From: an uncultured Microbulbifer sp.
GTDB taxonomy: Bacteria > Pseudomonadota > Gammaproteobacteria > Pseudomonadales > Cellvibrionaceae
Direction: 5' to 3'
Length of the DNA: 64,000 bases
NCBI RefSeq assembly: GCF_947498635.1
Contig: NZ_CANMKV010000023.1
Location: 1 to 64,000, forward strand
Positions 9,090 through 17,579 of this stretch are shown piece by piece. The translations under genes and the position numbers were made by a program. How positions within the stretch are numbered: the stretch's first letter is position 1; each line of letters opens with the position of its first letter. The notes beneath the pieces were generated by a model. It did no database searches, had not been told where the DNA came from, and saw only the letters and a program-made list of their open reading frames with translations.

Positions 9090-9320
9090 TTATCCAGCTT
9101 TCTTAATCCAGTACAAAAACTCGTCCTGCTCCTCTGTATGGTGGACCAGTTCGTAGCCGAGAAACTGGCAGAACTTGGGCACATCCCGCTGGGTCGAGGG
9201 ATCGGTAGCCATCATTTTCAACACCTCCCCATCGGCGACATTTCGCACCGCGGAGTGCAGCATCATTACGGGTTCCGGGCACAGCAGGCCGCGGGCATCG
9301 AGAGTGTGATCAAACTTCAT
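9090..9320 (-). CDS. tusA: sulfur carrier protein TusA
   Basis: The family motif [20 protein letters not shown] carries the single reactive cysteine that holds persulfide sulfur on its way to tRNA 2-thiouridine and other acceptors. I place the start at the ATG at 9320 (MKFDHTL), giving 76 aa. A six-codon TTG extension to 9338 is possible but less likely. MnmC, encoded at 13569-15563, works on the thiolated wobble uridine that TusA helps make, but the two genes are not linked in an operon. Confidence 0.92.
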   Translation of the reverse strand: MKFDHTLDARGLLCPEPVMMLHSAVRNVADGEVLKMMATDPSTQRDVPKFCQFLGYELVHHTEEQDEFLYWIKKAG

Positions 9321-9429
9321 AGGTTTTATTGTGCGCAATTAAGCAGGTTTCGTCACCCGGAAACTGACCGCGGCCTCTACCGGCGACAAGCGCGCTAGAA
9401 TCCACTAAGGCCCTAGCGTTTTTGGGTAT

Positions 9430-9720
9430 GTGATGATCTATGTATTGATTGAGCGGGAAATTGCCGCCGAGATGCAGAGCAGCTACGAAGAGGCGGCGCG
9501 CAGAGTACTCACCTGCGCCTACCGCACCGTTGGCTTTATCGAGGGCCAAACCTATATCGAGAGAGGTAACCCACTGCGCCGCTTTACCCTATCCAAATGG
9601 CAATCTGAACTGCATTGGCAACACTGGTACACCAGCGAGGAGCGCCGCGCCCAGATGGCCCAGTTGAGCCCCCTGCTCGTGCAAGAGGAGCGCATCACGA
9701 TTCTTGAAACCGCCGCATGA
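9430..9720 (+). CDS. antibiotic biosynthesis monooxygenase (ABM)-like small protein
   Basis: This 96-aa protein has the pattern of the dimeric ABM ferredoxin-like fold: an initial beta strand (MIYVLIER), a central helix, the segment FTLSKWQSELHWQHWYTSEERR, and a final strand. Such proteins include monooxygenases and haem-degrading enzymes, but many have no known substrate. The start is GTG at 9430 or ATG at 9433. Its 3' end overlaps the convergent hydrolase gene by 26 bp. Confidence 0.7.
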   Translation: MMIYVLIEREIAAEMQSSYEEAARRVLTCAYRTVGFIEGQTYIERGNPLRRFTLSKWQSELHWQHWYTSEERRAQMAQLSPLLVQEERITILETAA

Positions 9721-10333
9721 ACGATACCGATGTATCGACCGCAGACTGCCAGTGCTGGATCTGAGTAAAACCACTGGCGCGACGGGGCTTGAAGTCATGG
9801 TCACCATCCCCCAACCATTCAACCTCAATCGTGCCCGCCAATGCATAGGTGGCCACTTCGTCACGGTTACCCAAAGGGTCTCTTTCCCCTTGGACAATGA
9901 GCGCTGGGCAGTCGATACCCCGAAGGTGCTCAGTGCGCAGCTTGTCCGGCTTACCCTGGGGGTGAAAGGGGTACCCCAGGCAAATAAGCCCGGCAATCAC
10001 ACCCTCAGCAAAGCGCTCAACAGCGAGTAGGCTAGCCACTCGCCCTCCCAGGGATTTGCCACCAATAAACAGGGGAAGGTCACCCGTAAAGCAACCGATC
10101 TGCTCTAGGAAGCACGCCTGCAGCTGGGGCATGGTGTTGGGGGGGCGCTTGCTACCGCCGGTGCGGCGCTGGGCCATATAAGGAAACTCAAAGCGCACCA
10201 CTTCGATGCCTTTAGCACAGAGCGCCTGGGCAAACGCCTGCATAAAGGCACTGTCCATGGGCGCACCTGCACCGTGGGCGAAAAGGAAACGCGCAAAAGG
10301 CACCTCCGGGGTATCGATGATATTTTCAGACAT
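9695..10333 (-). CDS. alpha/beta hydrolase, KANL3/TEX30 family
   Basis: A small cytosolic alpha/beta hydrolase of about 212 aa. The strand-turn RFLFAHGAGAPMDS, the nucleophile elbow GGKSLGGRVAS (candidate catalytic Ser) and the late LIVQGERDPLGNRDEV (candidate Asp) match this family; a histidine (GDGDHDF) completes the triad. I place the start at ATG 10333 (MSENIIDTPEV) because upstream codons overlap the YheU-type gene. The substrate is unknown. Only 8 bp of overlap with the upstream gene suggests an operon. Confidence 0.8.
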   Translation of the reverse strand: MSENIIDTPEVPFARFLFAHGAGAPMDSAFMQAFAQALCAKGIEVVRFEFPYMAQRRTGGSKRPPNTMPQLQACFLEQIGCFTGDLPLFIGGKSLGGRVASLLAVERFAEGVIAGLICLGYPFHPQGKPDKLRTEHLRGIDCPALIVQGERDPLGNRDEVATYALAGTIEVEWLGDGDHDFKPRRASGFTQIQHWQSAVDTSVSFMRRFQES

Positions 10334-10550
10334 CGGTGGGCAGATCCTGGGCCAGTACCAGGTTGACACTCTCCTCACCGGGTTCAAACCAAATGACCAC
10401 ATCGCCGGACTGCAGCTGCCTGCGCAGGCTCGCTACTTTTTCAGGCAAATCAACATCGCGCTCGCCGTACTCGGTGCCCTCGCGGGTAGCGTATTCTTCC
10501 AGTAGGCTCTGCAGGGTGCTGGCGTCCAGCTGTTCAAAGGGAACAATCAT
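10326..10550 (-). CDS. YheU/UPF0270 family protein
   Basis: This 74-aa acidic protein starts at ATG 10550 (MIVPFEQLDAST). It matches the small UPF0270 family of E. coli YheU in layout: LEEYATREGTEYGERD, a KVASLRRQL helix, and a closing GDVVIWFEPGEESVNLV segment. The function is unknown. It is co-oriented with and overlaps the downstream hydrolase start; in other genomes yheU also sits next to an alpha/beta hydrolase gene, which supports the call. Confidence 0.85.
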   Translation of the reverse strand: MIVPFEQLDASTLQSLLEEYATREGTEYGERDVDLPEKVASLRRQLQSGDVVIWFEPGEESVNLVLAQDLPTDV

Positions 10551-10573
10551 ACAACTTTCAAATTCGGCTGAAA

Positions 10574-10597
10574 CGGGAGCGACCAAGGCCGCTCCCG
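10574..10597. repeat. hairpin, REP-like core
   Basis: CGGGAGCG, an 8-nt loop, then CGCTCCCG forms a perfect 8-bp stem between the methyltransferase stop (10633) and the YheU-type start. It shares the GGAGCG core with the inverted repeat at 1531-1603. It could stop or attenuate transcription between the two genes. Confidence 0.45.
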
Positions 10598-10632
10598 GGG
10601 TGTTAAACACTATGAGGGATGGGGATTAGAAC

Positions 10633-11445
10633 TCAGGACTTGGGTTTGCGGAAGCGCAGTGTCATACGATCGCTCTCGCCAATAGCCAGATACTTTTCTT
10701 TGCCTTCATCGCCCAGGCGCAAGACGGGTGGAAGGGTCCAAACGCCTTTCGGGTGCTTGGCAGTATCTTTCGGGTTGGCGTTAACTTCACTGGCTTCCTC
10801 CAGCACAAAGCCGGCCTTTTTAGCCACTTCAATCACATAGTCCTGGGTTACATAACCGCTTTCGACCATATCCTCTTTGCTGGTGCCCACCTTGGCGCGG
10901 TGCTCTACCACACCCAAAACGCCGCCGGGTTTTAACGCGGCAAAGAAGCTGGCGAAGGCCTTGTCTTCGTATCCGCGGTACATCCAGTTATGCACATTGC
11001 GAAAAGTCACCACCGCATCGGCACTGCCTGCAGGGGCGATTTCACGACCGGTTTGCGGGGAGAACTCAGTCACCTCAACATTTTGATAGGCTTTCTTATT
11101 GGCTGCCAGCTTATCTTTAAAGTTCTTCAGGGAGCGCTGGTAATAGGAAGATTCGCTGTCCTCGGGGAAGTGCGCCGCGTAGAGCTTGCCCTTCTCGCCC
11201 AGGTAAGGCCCGAGGATTTCGGTGTACCAACCACCTCCTGGAGTGATTTCCACCACGGTCATATCCGGCTCAATCCCGAGAAACTCCAGGGTTTCCGCTG
11301 GGTTCCGGTACTGATCGCGAGCGGCAAATTCCTTGCTGCGATGATCCCCCTTGATCGCGGAGTTCAGGTCGGCGGCCTGAGCCCCTCCAGCCAGGGCCAG
11401 TGTGCCGGCCAATACCAGTAGGGATTTCTTGATATTCATCGTCAT
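10633..11445 (-). CDS. secreted class I SAM-dependent methyltransferase-like protein
   Basis: The 270-aa protein starts at ATG 11445, with AGGA six bases upstream. A clear Sec signal peptide (KKSLLVLAGTLALAGGAQA, cleavage after AQA) is followed by a methyltransferase-like domain. VVEITPGGGWYTEIL is the SAM-binding loop, FRNVHNWMYRG a conserved core motif, and FFAALKPGGVLGVVEH the post-I strand. Such exported methyltransferase-like proteins are found in many proteobacteria, but their periplasmic function and methyl donor are unexplained. It lies next to the thiamine-binding-like gene on the same strand. Confidence 0.85.
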   Translation of the reverse strand: MTMNIKKSLLVLAGTLALAGGAQAADLNSAIKGDHRSKEFAARDQYRNPAETLEFLGIEPDMTVVEITPGGGWYTEILGPYLGEKGKLYAAHFPEDSESSYYQRSLKNFKDKLAANKKAYQNVEVTEFSPQTGREIAPAGSADAVVTFRNVHNWMYRGYEDKAFASFFAALKPGGVLGVVEHRAKVGTSKEDMVESGYVTQDYVIEVAKKAGFVLEEASEVNANPKDTAKHPKGVWTLPPVLRLGDEGKEKYLAIGESDRMTLRFRKPKS

Positions 11446-11467
11446 AATCGTTCCTGTGTTGTTATCG

Positions 11468-11767
11468 TTAATCCAGCTTCGATCGCACGCTGTCGATCTT
11501 ATCCTGTAAAGACTGATCCCGGTCAATACGAGTTCCCAATTTCAGACTGGTAGTGATGCGATCGGCACCCATAGCATGAACCCGCTCGTGGCAGCGCTTT
11601 ACGGCTGCCATCACGGCATCCCAGTCCCCCTCGATGTTGGTGCCGTAAGCATGCAGATGGTGAGTAAGCCCGGCCTCAGCCAGTACCTTTTCACATTCCG
11701 CAATATACTGGCTAACTGACACCCCCACACCCATGGGAATCACACATAAGTCGGCAATCACCTTCAT
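11468..11767 (-). CDS. MTH1187/YkoF-type thiamine-binding family protein
   Basis: A 99-aa protein of the DUF77/MTH1187 family: MKVIADLCVIPMGVGVSVSQYI at the start, GTNIEGDWD in the middle and TTSLKLGTRIDR near the end. Members have a ferredoxin-like fold and some bind hydroxymethylpyrimidine or thiamine; the role here is inferred only. The ATG at 11767 has GAGGGA upstream. It precedes the exported methyltransferase-like gene by 22 bp. Confidence 0.85.
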   Translation of the reverse strand: MKVIADLCVIPMGVGVSVSQYIAECEKVLAEAGLTHHLHAYGTNIEGDWDAVMAAVKRCHERVHAMGADRITTSLKLGTRIDRDQSLQDKIDSVRSKLD

Positions 11768-11898
11768 TGGCAGTCCCTCGCTAAGTTACCTGTTACCGGG
11801 GTTAAAAATAATAGCTTTGAGGTTGGACGATAGAGTTATCCGACGAGATCCTATTACAATGACAATTACTCGTCTCTATTGAAGTAAAGGAACACAAT

Positions 11899-12429
11899 AT
11901 GCAACAGCACCTTGTTATCTCCATGATCTGTGACGATAAGCCCGGTGTAGTTGAAAAGCTTTCTACAGTCATTGCTGATAACGGTGGCAACTGGGAGGAC
12001 AGTCACATGGCGCACTTCGCCGGTAAATTTGCCGGCATTTTGCGCGTCGCGGTCCACGGAGACAAAGCCCAAAACTTGAAAAACGCCCTCGGCACCCTCT
12101 CGGAAGCTGGCTACAACTTGGTCATTGAGGATGCCATTGCGATCACCGCCGCACCCCAGCAGACTCTCACGCTGAAACTGGTCGGTAATGATCGTGCGGG
12201 CATTGTGCGCGAAATTGCCCGCACACTCACCGCCCACCATATCAATATGGAGCAGCTGGAAACCACCTACGGCAGCACTCCCTGGAGCGGCGAGCCGCTC
12301 TTTAGGGCCGAGTGCACCATCAGTGTGGACGAGGATATGGATCTCGACGGTCTGCGCGATGAACTCGATCAGATCGCCAATGAGTTGGGAGTAGAGATCG
12401 ACTGCGAGGAGATCGCCACTCCCCTCTAA
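11899..12429 (+). CDS. GcvR-like ACT-domain regulatory protein
   Basis: This 176-aa protein has two ACT domains (about 1-80 and 88-170), with HLVISMICDDKPGVVEKLS and LTLKLVGNDRAGIVREIAR as the ligand-binding loops. This is the layout of the glycine cleavage repressor GcvR, which senses glycine and antagonises GcvA. No gcv operon is in the window, so the target is not confirmed. The ATG at 11899 has AAAGGA upstream. A hairpin at 12458-12476 separates it from trmL. Confidence 0.8.
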   Translation: MQQHLVISMICDDKPGVVEKLSTVIADNGGNWEDSHMAHFAGKFAGILRVAVHGDKAQNLKNALGTLSEAGYNLVIEDAIAITAAPQQTLTLKLVGNDRAGIVREIARTLTAHHINMEQLETTYGSTPWSGEPLFRAECTISVDEDMDLDGLRDELDQIANELGVEIDCEEIATPL

Positions 12430-12457
12430 TTGTGGAATAATCCGCAGCCATACAAGA

Positions 12458-12480
12458 CCGGGCGCTCCATGCCCGGCTTC
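12458..12480 (+). terminator. probable terminator after the ACT-domain gene
   Basis: CCGGGC, a 7-nt loop, then GCCCGG followed by CTTCTAT. A short GC stem with a modest pyrimidine tail, 28 nt after the gene stop. Confidence 0.5.
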
Positions 12481-12528
12481 TATCACGTTAGCTAGCCAGA
12501 AAGTACCCATCGGGGCGTCCGCCAAGCA

Positions 12529-13002
12529 ATGTTCAAAATCGTTCTATACCAACCGGAAATTGCTCCCAATACCGGCAATATAATTCGCCTCTGCGCCAAC
12601 ACCGGGGCCGAGCTGCACCTGATCGAACCCCTGGGCTTCGATATGGATGACAAGCGACTGCGTCGCGCCGGGCTCGACTACAGCGAATACAGCCGCGTGG
12701 TCCGCCACCCCGATTGGCAGGGATTCCTCGATAGCGAAAAGCCGAAGCGGGTACTCGCCCTTTCTACCAAGGGCAAGCGCAGCCATACCGGCATCCAGTA
12801 TCGAGATGGTGATGCCATTGTGTTTGGCCCCGAAACCCGCGGTCTGCCGGCGGAGTTCTTACAGGCCGTTGGCCCCGATAACACCCTGCGCATTCCCATG
12901 CGCGCCGAAAGCCGCAGTATCAATCTGTCCAACTCCGCCGCCATCGTGATCTATGAAGCCTGGCGACAGCTGGACTTCCTCGGCGCCATCGATCAGCAGT
13001 AA
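12529..13002 (+). CDS. trmL: tRNA (cytidine(34)-2'-O)-methyltransferase TrmL
   Basis: This SPOUT-class methyltransferase of 157 aa 2'-O-methylates the wobble base of tRNA-Leu isoacceptors. The N-terminus ([21 protein letters not shown]) and the knotted C-terminal region ([25 protein letters not shown]) are typical. It lies 14 bp upstream of fldB and close to mnmC, forming a likely trmL-fldB-mnmC run in which two genes modify tRNA wobble bases. Confidence 0.95.
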   Translation: MFKIVLYQPEIAPNTGNIIRLCANTGAELHLIEPLGFDMDDKRLRRAGLDYSEYSRVVRHPDWQGFLDSEKPKRVLALSTKGKRSHTGIQYRDGDAIVFGPETRGLPAEFLQAVGPDNTLRIPMRAESRSINLSNSAAIVIYEAWRQLDFLGAIDQQ

Positions 13003-13016
13003 GAATTTCAATATTT

Positions 13017-13556
13017 ATGCAAAGCTCCCAAGCCCCGATAGGCCTCTTTTACGGCTCCAGTACCTGTTACACAGAAATGGCTGCGGAAAAAATTCGCCAG
13101 TGTATTGGGCCTCAGTGGATCGACCTACACAATGTGGGTGAAGCAGATATTGCCCTGGCCGAGGACTACGATTTCCTATTGTTTGGCATTCCCACCTGGG
13201 ACTACGGTGAACTGCAGGAAGACTGGGAAAATATCTGGGACGACCTGGCGGGGCTTAACTTAGATGGCAAAAAGGCCGCTTTGTTCGGCCTCGGCGACCA
13301 GGAGGGCTACCCCCAGTGGTTCCAGGATGCTTTGGGTTATCTGCATGCCCAACTACTTGCCTGTGGCGCTCGAGTCGTCGGTTACTGGCCGGCGGAGGGC
13401 TATGAATTTGAAGAATCCAAAGGACTCACAGACGATGGCAGTCAGTTCGTAGGGCTTGCTCTCGATGAAGAAAATGAATTTGACCTCAGCGAGGAACGCA
13501 TCGAGCGCTGGTGCGCCCAAGTGATGGGCGAGTTTGGCCTGCGAGACAAGATCTAG
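13017..13556 (+). CDS. fldB: flavodoxin FldB
   Basis: This 179-aa long-chain flavodoxin carries FMN as a low-potential electron carrier. [18 protein letters not shown] is the phosphate-binding loop in the specific form of E. coli FldB (STCYTE rather than TGNTE). [13 protein letters not shown] and [12 protein letters not shown] are the isoalloxazine-flanking loops. Length and motif match make FldB more likely than FldA. It is followed 12 bp later by mnmC. Confidence 0.93.
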   Translation: MQSSQAPIGLFYGSSTCYTEMAAEKIRQCIGPQWIDLHNVGEADIALAEDYDFLLFGIPTWDYGELQEDWENIWDDLAGLNLDGKKAALFGLGDQEGYPQWFQDALGYLHAQLLACGARVVGYWPAEGYEFEESKGLTDDGSQFVGLALDEENEFDLSEERIERWCAQVMGEFGLRDKI

Positions 13557-13568
13557 GGAAGTATCGTT

Positions 13569-15563
13569 TTGAGCAAGCCCGGCAAACAGGCCGATATCCA
13601 GTGGCGAGAAGATGGCCAGCCACTATCCCGTGCCTATGACGATATCTATTTCTCCAGTGCCTCCGGCCTGGAAGAGACACGCTACGTTTTTTTGCAGCAA
13701 AATGCCCTGGCGGAACGCTGGGCAAACCTAAATGAGCACGCCACCTTCACTATTGGCGAAACCGGTTTTGGCACCGGGCTCAACTTTCTCGCCGCCTGGG
13801 AACTCTGGCAAGAGACCGCCCCCAAAAGCGCCCGCCTACATTTTATTACGGTGGAAAAATCCCCCCTGCATCCCCAGGATTTACGCAGAGCCCTGGCGTT
13901 GTGGCCGCAGCTGGAGGCCTTTTCCCAGACATTCATTGATGGCTACCCACCACTGCTGGCCGAGGGTGTACACCGCCTGCAGTTTGGCCCTGTAAGCCTG
14001 ACTCTGATTATTGGTGAAGCGAGCGAGGCGCTGCAAAGCCTGCGCTTGCAACAGGAGTGCCGGGACCGTTTAGTCGACGCCTGGTTCCTGGACGGTTTTG
14101 CCCCAGCTAAAAATCCAGATATGTGGACACCGAAGCTGTTCGGAAACATGGCCAGTTTGAGCCGGCCCGACGCAACCTTTTCCACCTTCACCTGTGCCGG
14201 GCTGGTCAAACGCGGGCTGCGCGATGCGGGTTTTGCCCTGCACAAGGTGCCGGGCTTCGGCAGCAAACGGGAAATGCTGTGTGGCACCCTGGAAGCACTT
14301 CACCACAACGATTTCAAAACCACGCCTTGGCACCTACCCGCTACCGCACCGCAGCGGCCAGAATCCGTCACCATTATTGGTGGCGGGATCTCCGGCGCCA
14401 CCATCGCTAGAGCGCTAGCGGAACGCGGCGTGCGAGTACAACTATTTGAGCGGGGACCTGCCCCCGGCAGCGGCGGCTCCGGAAATGACCAGGGCATACT
14501 CTACGGAAAACTGTCTCCGAAACCGGGCCCCAATGGCGACTTTAATCTCAACGCCCTGATGTTTGCCCAGCGCTATTATCGCCAATATTGCCCGCAACTC
14601 GCGCATTTCAATGGCCTCCTGCAACTGGCGCAGACAGATAAGGAACAACAGCTACAACAGCAGATCAGCGACGCTCTAGCCCTATACCGCGACCAAAATC
14701 TTGCCCAGGCAATCAGTGCAGAAGAGGCGAGTACTTTGGCGGGCGTAGCGCTGCCATTTAGCGGTCTGTATTTCCCCGGCGCTGGCTGGCTGGAGCCACA
14801 AAAAGTTTGTACTTCCCTGCTCGAACACGAAAATATCACGCGGCAACATTGCCATGAGGTGGAAATGCTCGCTAGACGGCAGGGTCTGTGGCATTTGCGT
14901 GCTGCGGGCAAAGACATTGAGGCTGAAACAGTCATTCTCTGTGGGGCCAATGATATCCGTCACTTCGCACCGGCGGCCGTACTGCCCCTGCGCCCTATTC
15001 GTGGACAGGTTTCCAGAGCACTCGCCACAGAGGCCTCCTCACAATTACGGATAGCTCTTTGTGGTGAGGGGTATGTCACCCCTGCCCATGAAGGGCGCCA
15101 GAGTTTCGGCGCCACTTTTAAACTCAAGGAGAGCGCGACTGAATTGCGTGAGAGTGAACACCGGGAAAACCTGCAAACCTTGTCAGACCTACTCCCGGAC
15201 CTCGCCGCTGAATTCTCTACCCAGGCATTCACGGGCCGCGCCGCCCTGCGCGCCGCGACACCCGACTACCTGCCCATCGCCGGGCCAATCCCCAACTGGG
15301 AATCCCTGCAGAGTACCTATGCCAACCTACGAAAAAACCGCAAGTTGCTGATCGGCGAATTAGCGGATTACCAACCGGGGCTTTATGCCATGGGTGGGCT
15401 GGGTTCCCGCGGTTTTACCTATGCGCCCTTGACGGCCGAACTGCTCGCCAGCTGGATAATGGGCGAGGCCCTGCCGGTCAGTGCCGAGCTCGCATTAGCC
15501 CTGCATCCGGCGCGCTTTGCCATCCGCGACCTGGGTAAGAATCGTCCGTCAGTTGGCAATTGA
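13569..15563 (+). CDS. mnmC: bifunctional tRNA mnm5s2U34 biosynthesis protein MnmC
   Basis: This 664-aa fusion has two domains. The N-terminal methyltransferase (about 1-240) includes TIGETGFGTGLNFLAAW and the DGFAPAKNPDMW motif. The C-terminal FAD-dependent oxidoreductase begins near residue 260 with VTIIGGGISGATIARALAERG. The enzyme removes the carboxymethyl group from cmnm5U34 and methylates the product to mnm5U34. The start is TTG at 13569 with AGGGAAG upstream. The C-terminus runs a few bases into the convergent DUF502 gene. Confidence 0.96.
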   Translation: MSKPGKQADIQWREDGQPLSRAYDDIYFSSASGLEETRYVFLQQNALAERWANLNEHATFTIGETGFGTGLNFLAAWELWQETAPKSARLHFITVEKSPLHPQDLRRALALWPQLEAFSQTFIDGYPPLLAEGVHRLQFGPVSLTLIIGEASEALQSLRLQQECRDRLVDAWFLDGFAPAKNPDMWTPKLFGNMASLSRPDATFSTFTCAGLVKRGLRDAGFALHKVPGFGSKREMLCGTLEALHHNDFKTTPWHLPATAPQRPESVTIIGGGISGATIARALAERGVRVQLFERGPAPGSGGSGNDQGILYGKLSPKPGPNGDFNLNALMFAQRYYRQYCPQLAHFNGLLQLAQTDKEQQLQQQISDALALYRDQNLAQAISAEEASTLAGVALPFSGLYFPGAGWLEPQKVCTSLLEHENITRQHCHEVEMLARRQGLWHLRAAGKDIEAETVILCGANDIRHFAPAAVLPLRPIRGQVSRALATEASSQLRIALCGEGYVTPAHEGRQSFGATFKLKESATELRESEHRENLQTLSDLLPDLAAEFSTQAFTGRAALRAATPDYLPIAGPIPNWESLQSTYANLRKNRKLLIGELADYQPGLYAMGGLGSRGFTYAPLTAELLASWIMGEALPVSAELALALHPARFAIRDLGKNRPSVGN

Positions 15564-16187
15564 GGCATTCCTCAACTTCCCCGGTCGGGCCAGTAAGGTG
15601 GCACTTCCGGCTCCACAGGCTACGATTGTTTTCATCGCGGCCTCCACACTCACCCCCGGTAGGATCTCCACGCACTCCTCTGGCACGTGAAAGATAAACC
15701 CCGAAGTAGGCACCGGGGCGGTAGGCACATAAACGGTCATTTCCCCATTGTCATGTTGGGAGGTCACAATCGCTGTCACAGAGAGAGGGTTATCGGCTCC
15801 GTGGATGCGCACTCTGGCAACCGGCCCAGAAAGTACGCCCTCACCACTACCGCCGATAAATTGCGTAACCAGGTCTTTAATGGTGCTGTACCCAGGAGCC
15901 AGGCGGCCAAGCCAACGGTCCACATGCCGATGTAGCCAGTGGCCAATACTGGTTTTCACGAGGAGGCCGATCAAGAAGCAGCTTCCCAGAATCAACGCTA
16001 TCACCACCAGTCGCGCAAGCGTATCCTTAAACTCTGTATGGGCTTCCAGCCAGACGACGGCAGGCGCGACAACTTCGCTGACTTGGCCAAACAACCACTG
16101 GAACAACAGTACAAAAATGGCAATGGGCAACACTACCGCCAAACCACCCAACAGGGTCAAAGTGACAAAGGTTTTTACTCTGGTCAT
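15549..16187 (-). CDS. DUF502 family integral membrane protein
   Basis: The 212-aa protein has two strong membrane segments (about 8-32 and 57-80) and a soluble C-terminal domain including HVDRWLGRLAPGYSTIKDL, VYVPTAPVPTSGFIFHVP and EAMKTIVACG, all typical of DUF502. The function is unknown. The ATG at 16187 is only 9 bp from the start of the divergent cyclotransferase gene. Confidence 0.88.
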   Translation of the reverse strand: MTRVKTFVTLTLLGGLAVVLPIAIFVLLFQWLFGQVSEVVAPAVVWLEAHTEFKDTLARLVVIALILGSCFLIGLLVKTSIGHWLHRHVDRWLGRLAPGYSTIKDLVTQFIGGSGEGVLSGPVARVRIHGADNPLSVTAIVTSQHDNGEMTVYVPTAPVPTSGFIFHVPEECVEILPGVSVEAAMKTIVACGAGSATLLARPGKLRNASIAN

Positions 16188-16196
16188 AGATAATTG

Positions 16197-17015
16197 ATGA
16201 ACCGACTTAAAATTTGCAGCTGGATACCGCTGCTAACATTTTTCCTGCTGCCAATAGCGGCAGAGGCGCAACTCCAGACAACCCCATTCTCCGTCCTGGA
16301 GGAACGCCAGCGCGGCGGTGACCACTTCACCCAAGGGCTCTACTTTGACGGCCAGCGCTGGTGGGAAAGCAGCGGTCTCTACCGCCGCTCGTGGCTCGCC
16401 GAGTATACCGACCCCGGCGCCAAACCCGTAAGGCGCAAGAGACTGTCGCGCAAGTTATTTGCCGAGGGCCTCACGGTCTTGGGGGAAAAGCTCTATCTGC
16501 TGACTTACAAGGCGGGCGAACTGCACATCTACCGCTCCCACGACCTGCAGCATTTGGAGGTCAAGCACTATAAAGGCGATGGTTGGGGCCTCACCAGTGA
16601 TGGCAAGTACCTAATCATGAGCAATGGGAGTGATGAGTTAACCTTTCGCGATCCCGACACTTTTGAAGTGCAGCGCCGGCTCCGGGTGCACGGCGGCGGG
16701 GAGGCCTGGTCCAATCTGAATGAACTGGAATATGCCGAAGGGCGGGTCTGGGCTAATATCTGGCTGGACAGCCGCATAATCGCTATAGACCCTCATAGTG
16801 GCGAAGTAATTGGCGCCATTGATCTCGGCCAACTAAACCCCGATATGCCAAATCATCCGGACACTGTGGCCAATGGTATAGCTTGGGACAAAGAACGAAA
16901 CGGGCTTTGGGTAACCGGGAAATACTGGAAACAGCTGTATCTGATTCGCCCCGCGGGGCTGGGCTTCGACAAGCTGCCCAAACCCGAGCCCGCCGTTAAT
17001 GCCGGCGATCAATAA
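16197..17015 (+). CDS. glutaminyl-peptide cyclotransferase (plant-type, beta-propeller)
   Basis: An exported 272-aa protein: Sec signal peptide (about 1-24, cleaved after AEA) followed by a domain matching the plant-type glutaminyl cyclase family. Visible motifs are FTQGLYFDGQRWWESSGLY, LFAEGLTVLGEKLYLLTYK, EAWSNLNELEYAEGRVWANIW and NGIAWDKERNGLWVTGKYW. It would convert N-terminal glutamine of peptides to pyroglutamate in the periplasm. The annotated start is ATG 16197; a TTG sits one codon upstream. It converges on and slightly overlaps the lipoprotein gene. Confidence 0.85.
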   Translation: MNRLKICSWIPLLTFFLLPIAAEAQLQTTPFSVLEERQRGGDHFTQGLYFDGQRWWESSGLYRRSWLAEYTDPGAKPVRRKRLSRKLFAEGLTVLGEKLYLLTYKAGELHIYRSHDLQHLEVKHYKGDGWGLTSDGKYLIMSNGSDELTFRDPDTFEVQRRLRVHGGGEAWSNLNELEYAEGRVWANIWLDSRIIAIDPHSGEVIGAIDLGQLNPDMPNHPDTVANGIAWDKERNGLWVTGKYWKQLYLIRPAGLGFDKLPKPEPAVNAGDQ

Positions 17016-17427
17016 CCGTCAGCACACCGCCGTTGCGCAGATAATCCATGGAGGAGAGCTGCAGTTGCAGGCGAAACCCATGCCCCTGGCTTTGTAGGCT
17101 TACACCACTGAGTCCAGCCTTCCCATCATAAAGCAAAGTCGACTCACCCTTTTCATCCTGCCACTGAATCCCCTCCACATTGCGCATCCCCAAGAGCTCC
17201 AGAGTCACGAGAGTAAATTCCTCCGGTAGCGGCTGCAGTTCCACCCGCGCCACGCCAGAAGCCGTCGCCAGGGAAAATGCCAGCTGATTCTCCGGCGCAG
17301 GACGCCAGCCCAGGTGGGTATCCGCCACAACCGATTGCGCAAAATTGCGCGGAGTACTGGACGAGCAACCAAGTGGCCCGGCCAGGGCTGCCAACCACAA
17401 CACAAGAAACACGATCAAAGTGCGCAT
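16996..17427 (-). CDS. hypothetical small lipoprotein
   Basis: From ATG 17427 (TAAGGA eight bases upstream) this gives 143 aa: a hydrophobic leader ending LAGPLGC, a lipobox that should direct lipid attachment to the cysteine, followed by SSST. The mature part is beta-rich with no family I recognise. It is divergent from recQ and its 3' end overlaps the cyclotransferase gene by 20 bp. Confidence 0.75.
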   Translation of the reverse strand: MRTLIVFLVLWLAALAGPLGCSSSTPRNFAQSVVADTHLGWRPAPENQLAFSLATASGVARVELQPLPEEFTLVTLELLGMRNVEGIQWQDEKGESTLLYDGKAGLSGVSLQSQGHGFRLQLQLSSMDYLRNGGVLTVIDRRH

Positions 17428-17579
17428 AGACCTATCCTTAGGCGATCGCTGTGATAGCGTGCGATTATAACCCGTGAATTCCGTCACAACTCTTATGCTG
17501 ACATTGCATCGTATTTCAAGGCAATACTATCCAATAAACCCGCCGCACAAAGTCGCTACGCGGGGTATACTCCGCCGCC

